Source: Alicyclobacillus sp. (GTDB taxonomy: Bacteria; Bacillota; Bacilli; Alicyclobacillales; Alicyclobacillaceae). From it: a stretch of DNA of 57,348 bases. Made by a program: the position numbers and the translations under genes. This document shows positions 47,722-56,871 of this stretch, in pieces. The DNA lies in assembly GCF_023511815.1 (NCBI RefSeq), contig NZ_JAIMAV010000010.1, positions 1 to 57,348 on the forward strand, given 5' to 3'. Positions within the stretch are counted from its first letter, which is position 1. The number at the start of each line of letters is the position of its first letter. The notes under the pieces were generated by a model. The model saw only the letters and a program-made list of their open reading frames with translations, ran no database searches and was not told where the DNA came from.

Positions 47722-50700
47722 ATGGTCCACGACATTCGGCGTGCTCTGACGGAGCGCATTCTGGTGCTCGACGGCGCCATGGGTACGATGATTCAACAGC
47801 AGAACCTGACCGAGGCGGATTTTGGGGGCCGGGCGTACGACGGGTGCAACGAGCACCTGTGCCTGACCCGGCCGGATGTCATCTTCGCCATCCACCGCCA
47901 GTACCTGGAGGCGGGCGCGGATGTCATCTCCACCAATTCCTTCGGCGGGACACCGCTCGTCCTGGGCGAGTACGGCTTGGCGGAGCGAGCCCGCGAGATC
48001 AACCGGACGGCGGCGGCGCTCGCGCGCCAGGCGGCCGACGCCTACAGCACCGCCGATTGGCCCCGTTTTGTCGCCGGGTCCATGGGGCCGACGACGAAGA
48101 GCCTGAGCGTGACGGGCGGCGCGACGTTCGACGAGCTGATGCACGCGTACGCCGAGCAGGCGCGGGGGTTGCTCGAGGGCGGGGTCGACCTCCTGTTGAT
48201 TGAGACCGCGCAGGATCTGCTCAACGTCAAGGCGGCGAGCCTCGGCATCCGGCGGGCGTTTGCGGACGTGGGGCGGGAGGTGCCCATCCTCGTCTCCGGC
48301 ACCATCGAGCCGATGGGCACCACCCTGGCGGGGCAGACCATCGAGGCGCTGTACCTGGCGGTCGAGCACCTGAACCCGCTCGCCGTCGGACTGAACTGCG
48401 CCACGGGCCCCGAATTCATGCGCGATCACGTTCGTGCCCTGGCCGCCCTGGCCGAGTGCGGAGTCAGTTGCTATCCGAACGCCGGCCTGCCGGACGAGGA
48501 GGGCCACTACCACGAGACGCCGGCGAGTTTTGCGGCGAAGGTGGCCGATTTTGTCGAGCAGGGCTGGCTGAACATCGTCGGCGGCTGCTGCGGCACCACG
48601 CCCGAACACATTCGCGCCGTGCGCCGAGTGGTCGAAGGGCGGCCGCCGCGCAAGTTTGCCGCTGTGCGCCATCCGGCGGGGGCACCCGCACACGAGGCGG
48701 TGGACGGGACCCCGCGCCGCGCGGGCGAACCCATCGCGGCGGGTGGGAGATCCGTGCCGCGGCACGGCCACGCCGTCTCCGGGCTGGAGGCGGTGTTCCT
48801 CGAGGAGGACAACCGTCCCATCTTCGTCGGGGAGCGGACGAACGTCATCGGATCGCGGAAGTTCCGGCAGCTCATCGCGTCCGGGGCGTACGAGGCCGCC
48901 TCCGAGATTGCGCGGGCGCAGGTGCGTTCGGGGGCGCAGGTGATTGACATCTGCCTGGCCGACCCGGACCGGGATGAGCTTCAGGACATGGTGCGGTTCT
49001 TGCCGCATGTGGTGAAAAAGGTCAAGGTGCCGCTGATGATTGATTCGACGGACGCGGCGGTCGTCGAGGCCGCGCTGAGGTTCTCCCAGGGCAAGGCCAT
49101 CATCAATTCGACCAACCTCGAGGACGGAGAACCGCGCCTGGCGCGATTCGCCGAGCTGGCGCGCCGTTACGGGGCGGCGCTGGTGGTCGGGACCATCGAC
49201 GAGCGGGGGATGGCCGTCACCCGCGAACGCAAGCTCGAGGTGGCCCTGCGCAGCGTCGATCTGTTGGTGAACCGGTATGGGCTTGAGGCGCGGGACATCG
49301 TGATCGACCCGCTGACCTTCCCCGTTGGGACGGGCGACGAGAAATACATCGGATCGGCGAAGGAGACCATCGAGGGCATCCGTCTCATCCGGGAGCGCCT
49401 GCCGGAGTGCCCGACGATTCTCGGCATCAGCAACGTGTCGTTCGGGCTGCCTCCGGCGGGGCGCGAGGTGCTCAATTCCGTCTTCCTCTACGAGTGCACG
49501 AAGGCGGGGTTGGGCTACGCCATCGTCAACACCGAGAAGCTGGAGCGGTACGCCTCCATCCCGGCGGAGGAGCGCGCCTTGTGCGAACGCCTTCTGTTCG
49601 AGACGAGCGACGAGGTCGTGGCCGAGTTCACCGCCTTCTACCGCGTCAAGAAGACGGCGGAGAAACCGGTCGCCGAGTCGCTGCCTTTGGAGGCGCGGCT
49701 GGCGCAGCGCATCGTCGACGGGACGAAGGAAGGGCTGTACGCGGACCTGGACGAGGCCCTGCGGAAGTATGCGCCGCTCGACATCATCAACGGGCCCCTG
49801 ATGGACGGCATGAACGAGGTGGGGCGCCTGTTCAACAACAACGAGCTGATTGTCGCCGAGGTGCTCCAGAGCGCCGAGGTGATGAAGGCGGCCGTCGCGT
49901 ACCTGGAGCCGCACATGGAAAAGCGGGAGACGGCGACGAAGGGCACGGTCCTGCTGGCCACCGTCAAAGGGGACGTGCACGACATCGGCAAGAACCTGGT
50001 CGAGATCATCTTCGCGAACAACGGCTTTCGTGTCGTCAACCTCGGCATCAAGGTGCCGCCGGAGCAACTGATTCAGGCGTACCGCGAGGTCAAACCAGAC
50101 ATGATTGGCCTCTCCGGGCTGTTGGTCAAGTCCGCGCAGCAGATGGTGCTGACCGCGGACGACCTGCGACACGCGGGAATTGACGCGCCGCTGTTGGTGG
50201 GCGGCGCGGCCCTGACGAGAAAGTTCACGTACACCAAGATCCAGCCGGCCTACGGGGGGCCCGTGATCTACGCCAAGGACGCCATGGAAGGACTGGAGTA
50301 CGCCAACCGCCTCGCCGCCGGGGACGCCGAGCGGGAGCGGCTGCGGCAGGAGCTTTCCGCCGTGCGGGCGCAGATGCAGGCGGGCGCCGCGGCCGCTGAA
50401 GAAGGTGAAGGCGCCGCGGCCAACCGGGTGTCGGACGTGCGGCGGGACGCGCCGGTGTTCATCCCGCCCGACCTGAGGCGGCATGTGCTGCGCAACTATC
50501 CGCTGTCGCACATCCGGCCGTACCTCAATCTGCAGATGCTCCTCGGCAAGCACCTCGGGCTGACCGGAAACGTGGAGAAGCGCCTGCAGGAGGGCGATGA
50601 GAAGGCGCGGGCCCTGCTCGGGTTGGTGGAGGACCTGTTGCACCAGTGTGATCGTGAAGGATGGCTGACCGCCCACGCGGTGTACCGGTTCTTCCCGGCC

Positions 50701-51252
50701 CAGGCGGACGGGGACGCCATTCTCATCCACGACCCGGACGATCCCGCGCGCGTCCTGGAACGGTTCCCCTTTCCGCGCCAGCGGAAGGCGCCGTACCTGT
50801 GCCTGGCGGATTTCGTGCGGCCGAAGGAGAGCGGCGTCATGGACTACGTGGCGTTTTTCACCGTGACCGCCGGCCGCGGCGTCCGCGACCTCGCCGAGCG
50901 CTGGAAAGAGGCGGGCGATTACCTGCGCAGCCACGCCCTGCAGGCGCTGGCGCTGGAGATGGCCGAGGCGTTCGCGGAGCGGCTGCACCAGATCCTGCGG
51001 GATCAGTGGGGATTTCCCGACCCGCCCGAGATGACGATGCGCGAGCGGTTCATCGCCCGCTACCAGGGCATCCGGGTGTCCTTCGGGTATCCGGCCTGCC
51101 CGGATTTGGAAAACCAGGCGCCCCTGTTCCGCTTGCTCAAGCCGGAGGACATCGGGGTGCGGCTGACGGACGGCTTCATGATGGATCCGGAGGCGAGCGT
51201 GTCGGCGATGGTGTTCGCGCATCCTGAGGCGCGCTACTTCAACGTGGAGTGA
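47722..51252 (+). CDS. metH: Cobalamin-dependent methionine synthase
   Basis: Transfers a methyl group from 5-methyl-THF via cobalamin to homocysteine; 1176 aa with all four modules. The homocysteine module (about 1-320) has Zn-cysteines in GLNCATG and GGCCGTTPEH (about residues 289-290). The pterin module spans about 360-620, and the cap helices about 650-740. The B12 module carries DVHDIGKN with the cobalt-ligand His near 753. A Glu/Ala linker leads to the SAM reactivation domain, with RYQGIRVSFGYPACPDLENQ. It needs flavodoxin/reductase for reactivation. Confidence 0.97.
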   Translation: MVHDIRRALTERILVLDGAMGTMIQQQNLTEADFGGRAYDGCNEHLCLTRPDVIFAIHRQYLEAGADVISTNSFGGTPLVLGEYGLAERAREINRTAAALARQAADAYSTADWPRFVAGSMGPTTKSLSVTGGATFDELMHAYAEQARGLLEGGVDLLLIETAQDLLNVKAASLGIRRAFADVGREVPILVSGTIEPMGTTLAGQTIEALYLAVEHLNPLAVGLNCATGPEFMRDHVRALAALAECGVSCYPNAGLPDEEGHYHETPASFAAKVADFVEQGWLNIVGGCCGTTPEHIRAVRRVVEGRPPRKFAAVRHPAGAPAHEAVDGTPRRAGEPIAAGGRSVPRHGHAVSGLEAVFLEEDNRPIFVGERTNVIGSRKFRQLIASGAYEAASEIARAQVRSGAQVIDICLADPDRDELQDMVRFLPHVVKKVKVPLMIDSTDAAVVEAALRFSQGKAIINSTNLEDGEPRLARFAELARRYGAALVVGTIDERGMAVTRERKLEVALRSVDLLVNRYGLEARDIVIDPLTFPVGTGDEKYIGSAKETIEGIRLIRERLPECPTILGISNVSFGLPPAGREVLNSVFLYECTKAGLGYAIVNTEKLERYASIPAEERALCERLLFETSDEVVAEFTAFYRVKKTAEKPVAESLPLEARLAQRIVDGTKEGLYADLDEALRKYAPLDIINGPLMDGMNEVGRLFNNNELIVAEVLQSAEVMKAAVAYLEPHMEKRETATKGTVLLATVKGDVHDIGKNLVEIIFANNGFRVVNLGIKVPPEQLIQAYREVKPDMIGLSGLLVKSAQQMVLTADDLRHAGIDAPLLVGGAALTRKFTYTKIQPAYGGPVIYAKDAMEGLEYANRLAAGDAERERLRQELSAVRAQMQAGAAAAEEGEGAAANRVSDVRRDAPVFIPPDLRRHVLRNYPLSHIRPYLNLQMLLGKHLGLTGNVEKRLQEGDEKARALLGLVEDLLHQCDREGWLTAHAVYRFFPAQADGDAILIHDPDDPARVLERFPFPRQRKAPYLCLADFVRPKESGVMDYVAFFTVTAGRGVRDLAERWKEAGDYLRSHALQALALEMAEAFAERLHQILRDQWGFPDPPEMTMRERFIARYQGIRVSFGYPACPDLENQAPLFRLLKPEDIGVRLTDGFMMDPEASVSAMVFAHPEARYFNVE

Positions 51253-51263
51253 GGGGAGAGCGG

Positions 51264-53390
51264 ATGGCACACCGAGGACCATCCTGGTGGGCGCGGGTAC
51301 AATCCGGCGTCCTCGTCGGCGATGGGGCGATGGCGACGCAGTTGCATCAGATGGGGGTGCCCATCCGAACCTGCTGCGAGGCGCTCAACCTTTCGCAGCC
51401 GGCGTGGGTGGAGCGCGTGCATCGCGCGTACCTGGACGCGGGCGCCGACTGGATTCAGACCAACACCTTCGGCGCCAACCGGGTGGCGCTCGCCCGCCAC
51501 GGTCTGGAGGACCAAACCGAGGAGATCAACCGGCGGGCGGTGGAGATCGCGCGCCGCGCCGTAAAAGGCGCGGTGGGGGAGGGGCCCGGGGAGACAGCCG
51601 GGGCCCCGGGTGCCCCCGACCGACATCCCAACGGGGCATCCGCGCCCAAGGTCGTGTTGGGCACCATCGGTTCGGTGCTGGACCTGGTGGCGCCGGGCGG
51701 CGTGGAACCAGGCCAGCGGGCGTGGCTCCGCGGGATCTTCCGGGAGCAGGCGGAGGCCCTGCTCACCGCGGGGGTGGACGGCCTGCTGTTGGAGACCTTT
51801 CCGGCCCTGGAGGAGCTCGGGATCGCCCTGGAGGCGGTGCGAGGGCTCACGGATGCGCCCATCCTCGCGCACCTGTCGCCGGATGCCGTCGGGGTGACAC
51901 GCGACGGCGTCGCCATCGGCGAGGCGTTTGCGGTGTTGGCGTCCCTCGGGGCGGACGCGGTGGGGCTCAACTGCCGGCTCGGACCGAATGGCGTGTTGCG
52001 GACGTACGAGGGCGTGCCCCCTCAGGCCGGGGTGGTGTACTCGGCCGCGCCGAACGCGGGATTGCTGCATCGGTTGGAGGGGGACATCGCGTACACGGGG
52101 GATCCGGATTACTTCGCTTCCGTCGCCGAACAGCTGGTGCGGTGGGGGGTGAGGGTGGTGGCCGGCTGTTGCGGGACGACGCCGGCCCACATTCGGCACC
52201 TGCGGGAGCGCTTGGACGCGGCGTACGGGGACCGGCCTGCCGGGGGCTCCGCTGCCGGGGGCTCCTGTGCCGGAGGCTCCGCTGCCGGGGGCTCCTGTGC
52301 GCCTTCCACCGCCCTGCCGGCGGCGGCCGACTCGGTGCCGGCGATCTCCACGGCCGCCGCGACGGCGGGGCGGGCGCCCGCGGTGGTCGCCGGCGTGGTG
52401 GACCGGCGCGCGGAGCGGACGGGGTTGCCGGAGGACGGGGGGGTGACGGGGCGGCGCTCGGGAGACTCGGCGGCCTGGCCGGGCTCCCTCGCGGAGAGGG
52501 CGAAGCGGGTTCACACGGTGGTGGTGGAGCTGGACCCACCGCGGACCCTCGACGTCACCCGGTACCTGGAGGGCGCGCTGGCCCTGCAGCGCGCCGGCGC
52601 GGACGCCGTTACCCTCGCCGACAACTCCCTGGGACAGGTGCGGGTCAGCAACATGGCGATGGCCAGTATCCTCAAGGGCGCCGGGGTGGAACCCCTGGTG
52701 CACGTGACCTGTCGGGATCGCAACCTGATCGGCCAGCAGTCGCACCTGATGGGACTGCACGTGCTCGGCATCCACCACATTCTCCTGGTGACGGGAGACC
52801 CCTCCCGCTTTGGCGATCTGCCGGGGGCGACCTCGGTGTACGACGTGTCGTCCACGGAGTTGACGAAGATGGTCAAGCGGTTGAACCAGGGCATCGCGTT
52901 TTCCGGCCAACCGATGAAGCATCCGGCCCGATTCGTGGTGGGCACGTCGTTCAATCCGAACGTGGCCAACTTCGAGAAGGCCATCGACCGACTGCGCCGC
53001 AAACTGGACGCGGGGGCGGACTTCGTCATGACGCAACCGCTGTTCGATCCGCGCCTGTTCGAGCGCATCGCCCGCGCGGCGGAACCGTTCGGCGCCCCGG
53101 TGTTCGCGGGCATCATGCCGTTGACGAGCGCCCGCAACGCGCGGTTTCTGCATCACGAGGTACCGGGCATCCACATCCCGGAAGGCATCCTCGCGCGGAT
53201 GGAGCGGGCCGCCCCCGAGGATGCCGTGGCGGAAGGGCTGCACATCGCCGAGATGCTGCTCGACGAGGCGATGCATCATTTTCGAGGGATCTATCTGGTC
53301 ACGCCGTTTCTGCGGTACGAGCTGACGGTCCATCTGGTCCAGCGGGTGCGGGCGAGAAGCGGCGAGGCCCGGCGGACCGAGGCGAGGTGA
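51264..53390 (+). CDS. Bifunctional homocysteine S-methyltransferase / methylenetetrahydrofolate reductase (YitJ type)
   Basis: 708-aa fusion. The N-terminal homocysteine methyltransferase domain (about 1-320) has GVLVGDGAMATQLHQMG and Zn-site GCCGTTPAH near residue 300. An expanded low-complexity linker (about 325-415, Gly/Ala/Ser/Cys repeats) follows. The C-terminal MTHFR TIM barrel (about 415-700) includes VVVELDPPRTLDV, HVTCRDRN and the FAD-site-like MTQPLFDP. ATG at 51264 five bases after GGGGAG, 11 bp after metH; GTG 51249 is possible. It supplies 5-methyl-THF to MetH. Confidence 0.93.
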   Translation: MAHRGPSWWARVQSGVLVGDGAMATQLHQMGVPIRTCCEALNLSQPAWVERVHRAYLDAGADWIQTNTFGANRVALARHGLEDQTEEINRRAVEIARRAVKGAVGEGPGETAGAPGAPDRHPNGASAPKVVLGTIGSVLDLVAPGGVEPGQRAWLRGIFREQAEALLTAGVDGLLLETFPALEELGIALEAVRGLTDAPILAHLSPDAVGVTRDGVAIGEAFAVLASLGADAVGLNCRLGPNGVLRTYEGVPPQAGVVYSAAPNAGLLHRLEGDIAYTGDPDYFASVAEQLVRWGVRVVAGCCGTTPAHIRHLRERLDAAYGDRPAGGSAAGGSCAGGSAAGGSCAPSTALPAAADSVPAISTAAATAGRAPAVVAGVVDRRAERTGLPEDGGVTGRRSGDSAAWPGSLAERAKRVHTVVVELDPPRTLDVTRYLEGALALQRAGADAVTLADNSLGQVRVSNMAMASILKGAGVEPLVHVTCRDRNLIGQQSHLMGLHVLGIHHILLVTGDPSRFGDLPGATSVYDVSSTELTKMVKRLNQGIAFSGQPMKHPARFVVGTSFNPNVANFEKAIDRLRRKLDAGADFVMTQPLFDPRLFERIARAAEPFGAPVFAGIMPLTSARNARFLHHEVPGIHIPEGILARMERAAPEDAVAEGLHIAEMLLDEAMHHFRGIYLVTPFLRYELTVHLVQRVRARSGEARRTEAR
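52239..52298 (+). repeat. 15-bp tandem repeat encoding a Gly/Ser/Cys linker
   Basis: About four units of (GCT/TGT)GCCGG(G/A)GGCTCC give an (A/C)AGGS-type repeat inside the homocysteine methyltransferase/MTHFR fusion. It forms part of an unusually long interdomain linker. Confidence 0.85.
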
Positions 53391-53541
53391 AGCGGCGGCA
53401 TGAGAAAAATTTTTCCGGGGTGCCGCCGTTCGACACCCTTCGCACCGACCGGCCGATAGAATCGCGTTGTGTGGTGATGCCGCACCGGACGGGAAAGCAC
53501 CGGGCGGCCGATGTGGAAGAACATTGGGGAGGCCGGATGAC

Positions 53542-55452
53542 ATGGCGATGTGGAAACGGATGGGAGTCATTCTGATGACCGGGGCGCTGGGCGTGGCGGC
53601 CATTCCGGCGGTGGGGATGGCGGATACGCAGCAACCGGTGCCGCAGGGAATCGGTTCGGGCGTCCTGCAGAACGCGTCCTACTTCGGCAACGTGCCGGGC
53701 AGCACACCGGTGACGGTCGACATCGTGATGAAGATCCAACACCAGGACAAGTTGGAACAGTTCGTCGCCCAGACCACGGATCCGAAGAGCCCCAATTTCC
53801 GTCGCTATCTGACACCGACGCAGTTCCAGCAGAGGTTTGCTCCGAGCGACGGCGAGATCCAAGCCATCACCGATTATTTGGCGCATTTCGGCATTCAATC
53901 GCAGGTCTATCCCGATCACCTCATCATCACGGCCAACGGCACGGCGGAACAGTTCAATCGCGCGTTCAATGTGGTCCTGCAATGGGCCGAGTTCAACGGA
54001 AAGAGATTTCATGCCGCGAAGGCCAATCCGAAGGTGCCCGCCGCATTGGCGAATGACATTCTCTGCGTGTTGGGGCTGAGCGATTATTCCAGATTCACGA
54101 CGCGATTCGTGAAACAAGCTGACGCGTCCGGGAGCGACACCCCGGCAGGTCCGCTCAATCTGACACCGCAGGATTTGATCCAGCACTACGATGTCGCGCC
54201 GTTGTACAAGCGCGCCACGGGGCAGGGCCAGACCATCGGAATCGTCACCCTGGCGGATTTCAATGCGGAGGATGCCTATGCGTTTTGGGATCAGATGGGG
54301 ATTCCCGTGAAGGCAAACCGCATCACCGAAATCCCGGTCGACGGTGGGACGGGTTGGGATGGTTATGAGGAGACCACGCTCGACGTGCAGCAGTCCGGGG
54401 CCCTCGCACCACAGGCGGACATCCGGGTCTACGAAGGCCCGAACTCCGACACGGGCTTCATCGACACGTTCGCCAAGGCCATCAACGAGGACATCGCGCA
54501 GCAGATCTCGGTCAGTTGGGGCGAGAGTGAACCGGCCATCCAGTACTTTGTCGATCTGAAGATGGAGACACCGCAGTACGCCTACGCGTACAACCAACTT
54601 TTCATGCAGGCGGCCGCGCAGGGGCAGTCGATGTTCGCCGCCGCGGGGGACGAGGGGGCGTATGACGCCGTCCGGGAGTTTGGCCTTGGCTCCGGTGTCC
54701 CGGGTGTCGCGAACCTGTCCGTCGACAATCCGGCCGACAGCCCGTACATCACGGCGGCAGGCGGGACGACGCTGCCCTTCCACTTCCACTCCCCCTCCAC
54801 CGGCATCGACGTGGTCAACGAGCAGGAGCGTGCCTGGGGCTGGGATTACCTGTATCCCTATTTCGACGCGCGGGGCTTGAACAATCCGGATCAGTGGGCG
54901 GCGCGGTATCTGGTCGGCGGAGGCGGCGGCTTCAGCGCGTTCTTCCCGACGCCCGCCTATCAATCGGGGGTGCCCGGTGTGAACCGGTACACCGGCGTTC
55001 AGCAGTGGCTCCCGAGTTCGGACGGGTCCAGCCTGACGAGGGCCTCACAGCCAACGCTGGTGACGGGCAGCGGCACCGGGCGGAACATGCCGGATCTGTC
55101 GATGAACGCGGATCCGTACACCGGGTACCTGGTTTACCTCAGCGATCCGGGGCAGCCCGGGGTCAACGCCGGATACGCCACCTACGGCGGCACCAGCTTC
55201 GTGTCGCCGCAGTTGGCCGGACTGAGTGCCCTCATCAACGACGCGGACCATACCCGGGTGGGCTTCTGGAACCCGCAGATTTACCGCTTCGCGGTTCAGA
55301 AGAACTCACCCTTCACACCGCTCAATGAGAGCGGTCCGACGAACGACAACGACTTCTACACCGGTACGCCGGGGACGGTGTACAACCAGGCAACCGGTCT
55401 CGGGATTCCGGACGTGGCCAGGTTGGCGAGCGCGTTTTCGGGGCATCGGTGA
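53542..55452 (+). CDS. Secreted S53 serine-carboxyl peptidase (sedolisin/kumamolisin type)
   Basis: Pepstatin-insensitive acid protease precursor, 636 aa. A signal peptide (about 1-28, MGVILMTGALGVAAIPAVGMA) precedes the activation prodomain (about 30-205, Pro-kuma_activ type, with SPNFRRYLTPTQF). The catalytic domain begins near LTPQDLIQHYDVAPLY. Residues are E277 and D281 (EETTLD), oxyanion D370 (AAAGDEGA) and Ser552 in GGTSFVSP. The C-terminal Ca2+ site contains NDNDFYTGTPG and GLGIPD. ATG 53542 with GGGGAGG nine bases upstream. Such proteases work at acidic pH, supporting an acidophilic host. Confidence 0.95.
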   Translation: MAMWKRMGVILMTGALGVAAIPAVGMADTQQPVPQGIGSGVLQNASYFGNVPGSTPVTVDIVMKIQHQDKLEQFVAQTTDPKSPNFRRYLTPTQFQQRFAPSDGEIQAITDYLAHFGIQSQVYPDHLIITANGTAEQFNRAFNVVLQWAEFNGKRFHAAKANPKVPAALANDILCVLGLSDYSRFTTRFVKQADASGSDTPAGPLNLTPQDLIQHYDVAPLYKRATGQGQTIGIVTLADFNAEDAYAFWDQMGIPVKANRITEIPVDGGTGWDGYEETTLDVQQSGALAPQADIRVYEGPNSDTGFIDTFAKAINEDIAQQISVSWGESEPAIQYFVDLKMETPQYAYAYNQLFMQAAAQGQSMFAAAGDEGAYDAVREFGLGSGVPGVANLSVDNPADSPYITAAGGTTLPFHFHSPSTGIDVVNEQERAWGWDYLYPYFDARGLNNPDQWAARYLVGGGGGFSAFFPTPAYQSGVPGVNRYTGVQQWLPSSDGSSLTRASQPTLVTGSGTGRNMPDLSMNADPYTGYLVYLSDPGQPGVNAGYATYGGTSFVSPQLAGLSALINDADHTRVGFWNPQIYRFAVQKNSPFTPLNESGPTNDNDFYTGTPGTVYNQATGLGIPDVARLASAFSGHR

Positions 55453-55500
55453 AGCCGGCGCCCGCGGCCAGGGTTGCGAAAGGGATGACGGGGCGCGGCG

Positions 55501-56820
55501 TCAGGGCCCGGCGCCGCGCCTCCGTCCGAACCGTCGGATCCCCGCCATGAGGGCGACGCTCGCCCAGCACGCCAGCCACGGATCGATGGGGACGCGCATC
55601 CGGTCCCACGCCGGGAAGACGAAGAACAGCCCCACATAGTAGGCGAACATCCACCACATTGCCAGCGGTCGCAGGTCTCCGCTTCGACGCATGGCGCGCG
55701 CCTGCAGGATGAGGCCGATGGCCGCGAGCGCGATGAGCATTCGGTACGCCCACAGGCCCAAGCGGTGCGCGGCCAGCGCGAAGCCGGGGGACACCGGCGG
55801 ATCGCTGTGCCCAACCGACCAGAAATACGCGTTGTCAACCCCGCGGAACAGGTTCCGCCACTTGACGAACCCGAGGGCGATGGTGCGGCCGGGATGATGC
55901 TCGATGTACTGCAGCGCCGCGTGTTCCGCCTCGCGGTTTTCACGCACCTCGTCGTGCACGTAGTTCAGGAACGGGTTCTCCCGCGGATCGGCGGGCCAGA
56001 AGTACTCTCCGATGGCGCGCGGGTTGTTGCCCTGCCACAGATTGACTCCGCCGTTGGTGGACACGGGGACCAATGCGCGCAGCGTCACCCAGTTGCGCCA
56101 CGTCACCGGGGCGACGGTGAGGGCCATGAAGACGGCGGCCGTCACGGCCCAGCCCATCGCGCGCCGCCAGCCGGCCCGTGCGCTCAACAGGTACAGCCAC
56201 AGCGCGACGGGCAACAGGAGTCCGACCGGGCGGACGATGCAGGCCAGCCCCGTGAGGATTCCCGAGACGGCCGCGCAGCGCCATCCCCAGACCGGCGCGG
56301 GCCGGCGGATCCACCACAGGGCGGTCCAGGTGAACAGCAGGGTGAAGAGCATTTCGCTGCACAGCACGCTCGACCACGCGATGTGCGGCGGATAGAGAGC
56401 CAGTGAAAGGCCGCCGCACAGCCCCGCGCCGCGGCCGTGCAACCGCTCACCGAGGCGGTACACCAGACCGGCGGTCAGGGCGTTCAGCAGGACGTTGGCC
56501 AGGACTCCGCTCCACCACCCCACCCCCGCGATCCCGTACACCCCCGCGAGAAACAGCGGATACCCGATGGGGAAATACGCCGTCGGATGTCCGTCCACCC
56601 GGTAGCCCTCCCCGCGCAACAGATGAATGGCCTGATGCTCGTACCACGCGAAATCGGTGGCCGGCATTGGGTGGACGAAACCAAGCCACACGAGCCTCGC
56701 CGCGATGGCCGCGATGACGATGAGGACGAACGGCCACCAGCCCCGGGCGTTGGGCGGTGTGTGGAAGTCGGAGGGGCGGGAGGGTTGGGTCACCCGCCGG
56801 ACGAAGAACGGAGAGCGCAC
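55501..56820 (-). CDS. Glycosyltransferase family 39-like membrane protein
   Basis: 439-aa polytopic protein with about 11 helices and an ArnT/PMT-like start. The first luminal loop carries an acidic residue in FVHPMPATDFAWYEHQAI followed by GYPLFLAGVYG, typical of GT39 lipid-linked sugar transferases. The C-terminal half has VSTNGGVNLWQGNNPRAIGEYFWP. GTG at 56820, eight bases after AAAGGAG; a farther ATG in frame lacks an RBS. It follows the partial gene at the window edge on the same strand (51 bp apart). Confidence 0.75.
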   Translation of the reverse strand: MRSPFFVRRVTQPSRPSDFHTPPNARGWWPFVLIVIAAIAARLVWLGFVHPMPATDFAWYEHQAIHLLRGEGYRVDGHPTAYFPIGYPLFLAGVYGIAGVGWWSGVLANVLLNALTAGLVYRLGERLHGRGAGLCGGLSLALYPPHIAWSSVLCSEMLFTLLFTWTALWWIRRPAPVWGWRCAAVSGILTGLACIVRPVGLLLPVALWLYLLSARAGWRRAMGWAVTAAVFMALTVAPVTWRNWVTLRALVPVSTNGGVNLWQGNNPRAIGEYFWPADPRENPFLNYVHDEVRENREAEHAALQYIEHHPGRTIALGFVKWRNLFRGVDNAYFWSVGHSDPPVSPGFALAAHRLGLWAYRMLIALAAIGLILQARAMRRSGDLRPLAMWWMFAYYVGLFFVFPAWDRMRVPIDPWLACWASVALMAGIRRFGRRRGAGP

Positions 56821-56871
56821 GGTTCGGACTCCTTTCGGCGGCATGCACAACAGGCGCGGTGGGCCTGTCCC

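Noticed and set aside
52239-52298. CRISPR-like array
   Set aside because: Repeats are contiguous, have no spacers and lie in frame inside a coding sequence. No CRISPR array was seen anywhere in the window.
51287-53575. 762-aa Gly/Arg-rich frame overlapping the MTHFR fusion
   Set aside because: Out-of-frame reading of the homocysteine methyltransferase/MTHFR gene, with low-complexity composition typical of GC-rich shadows.
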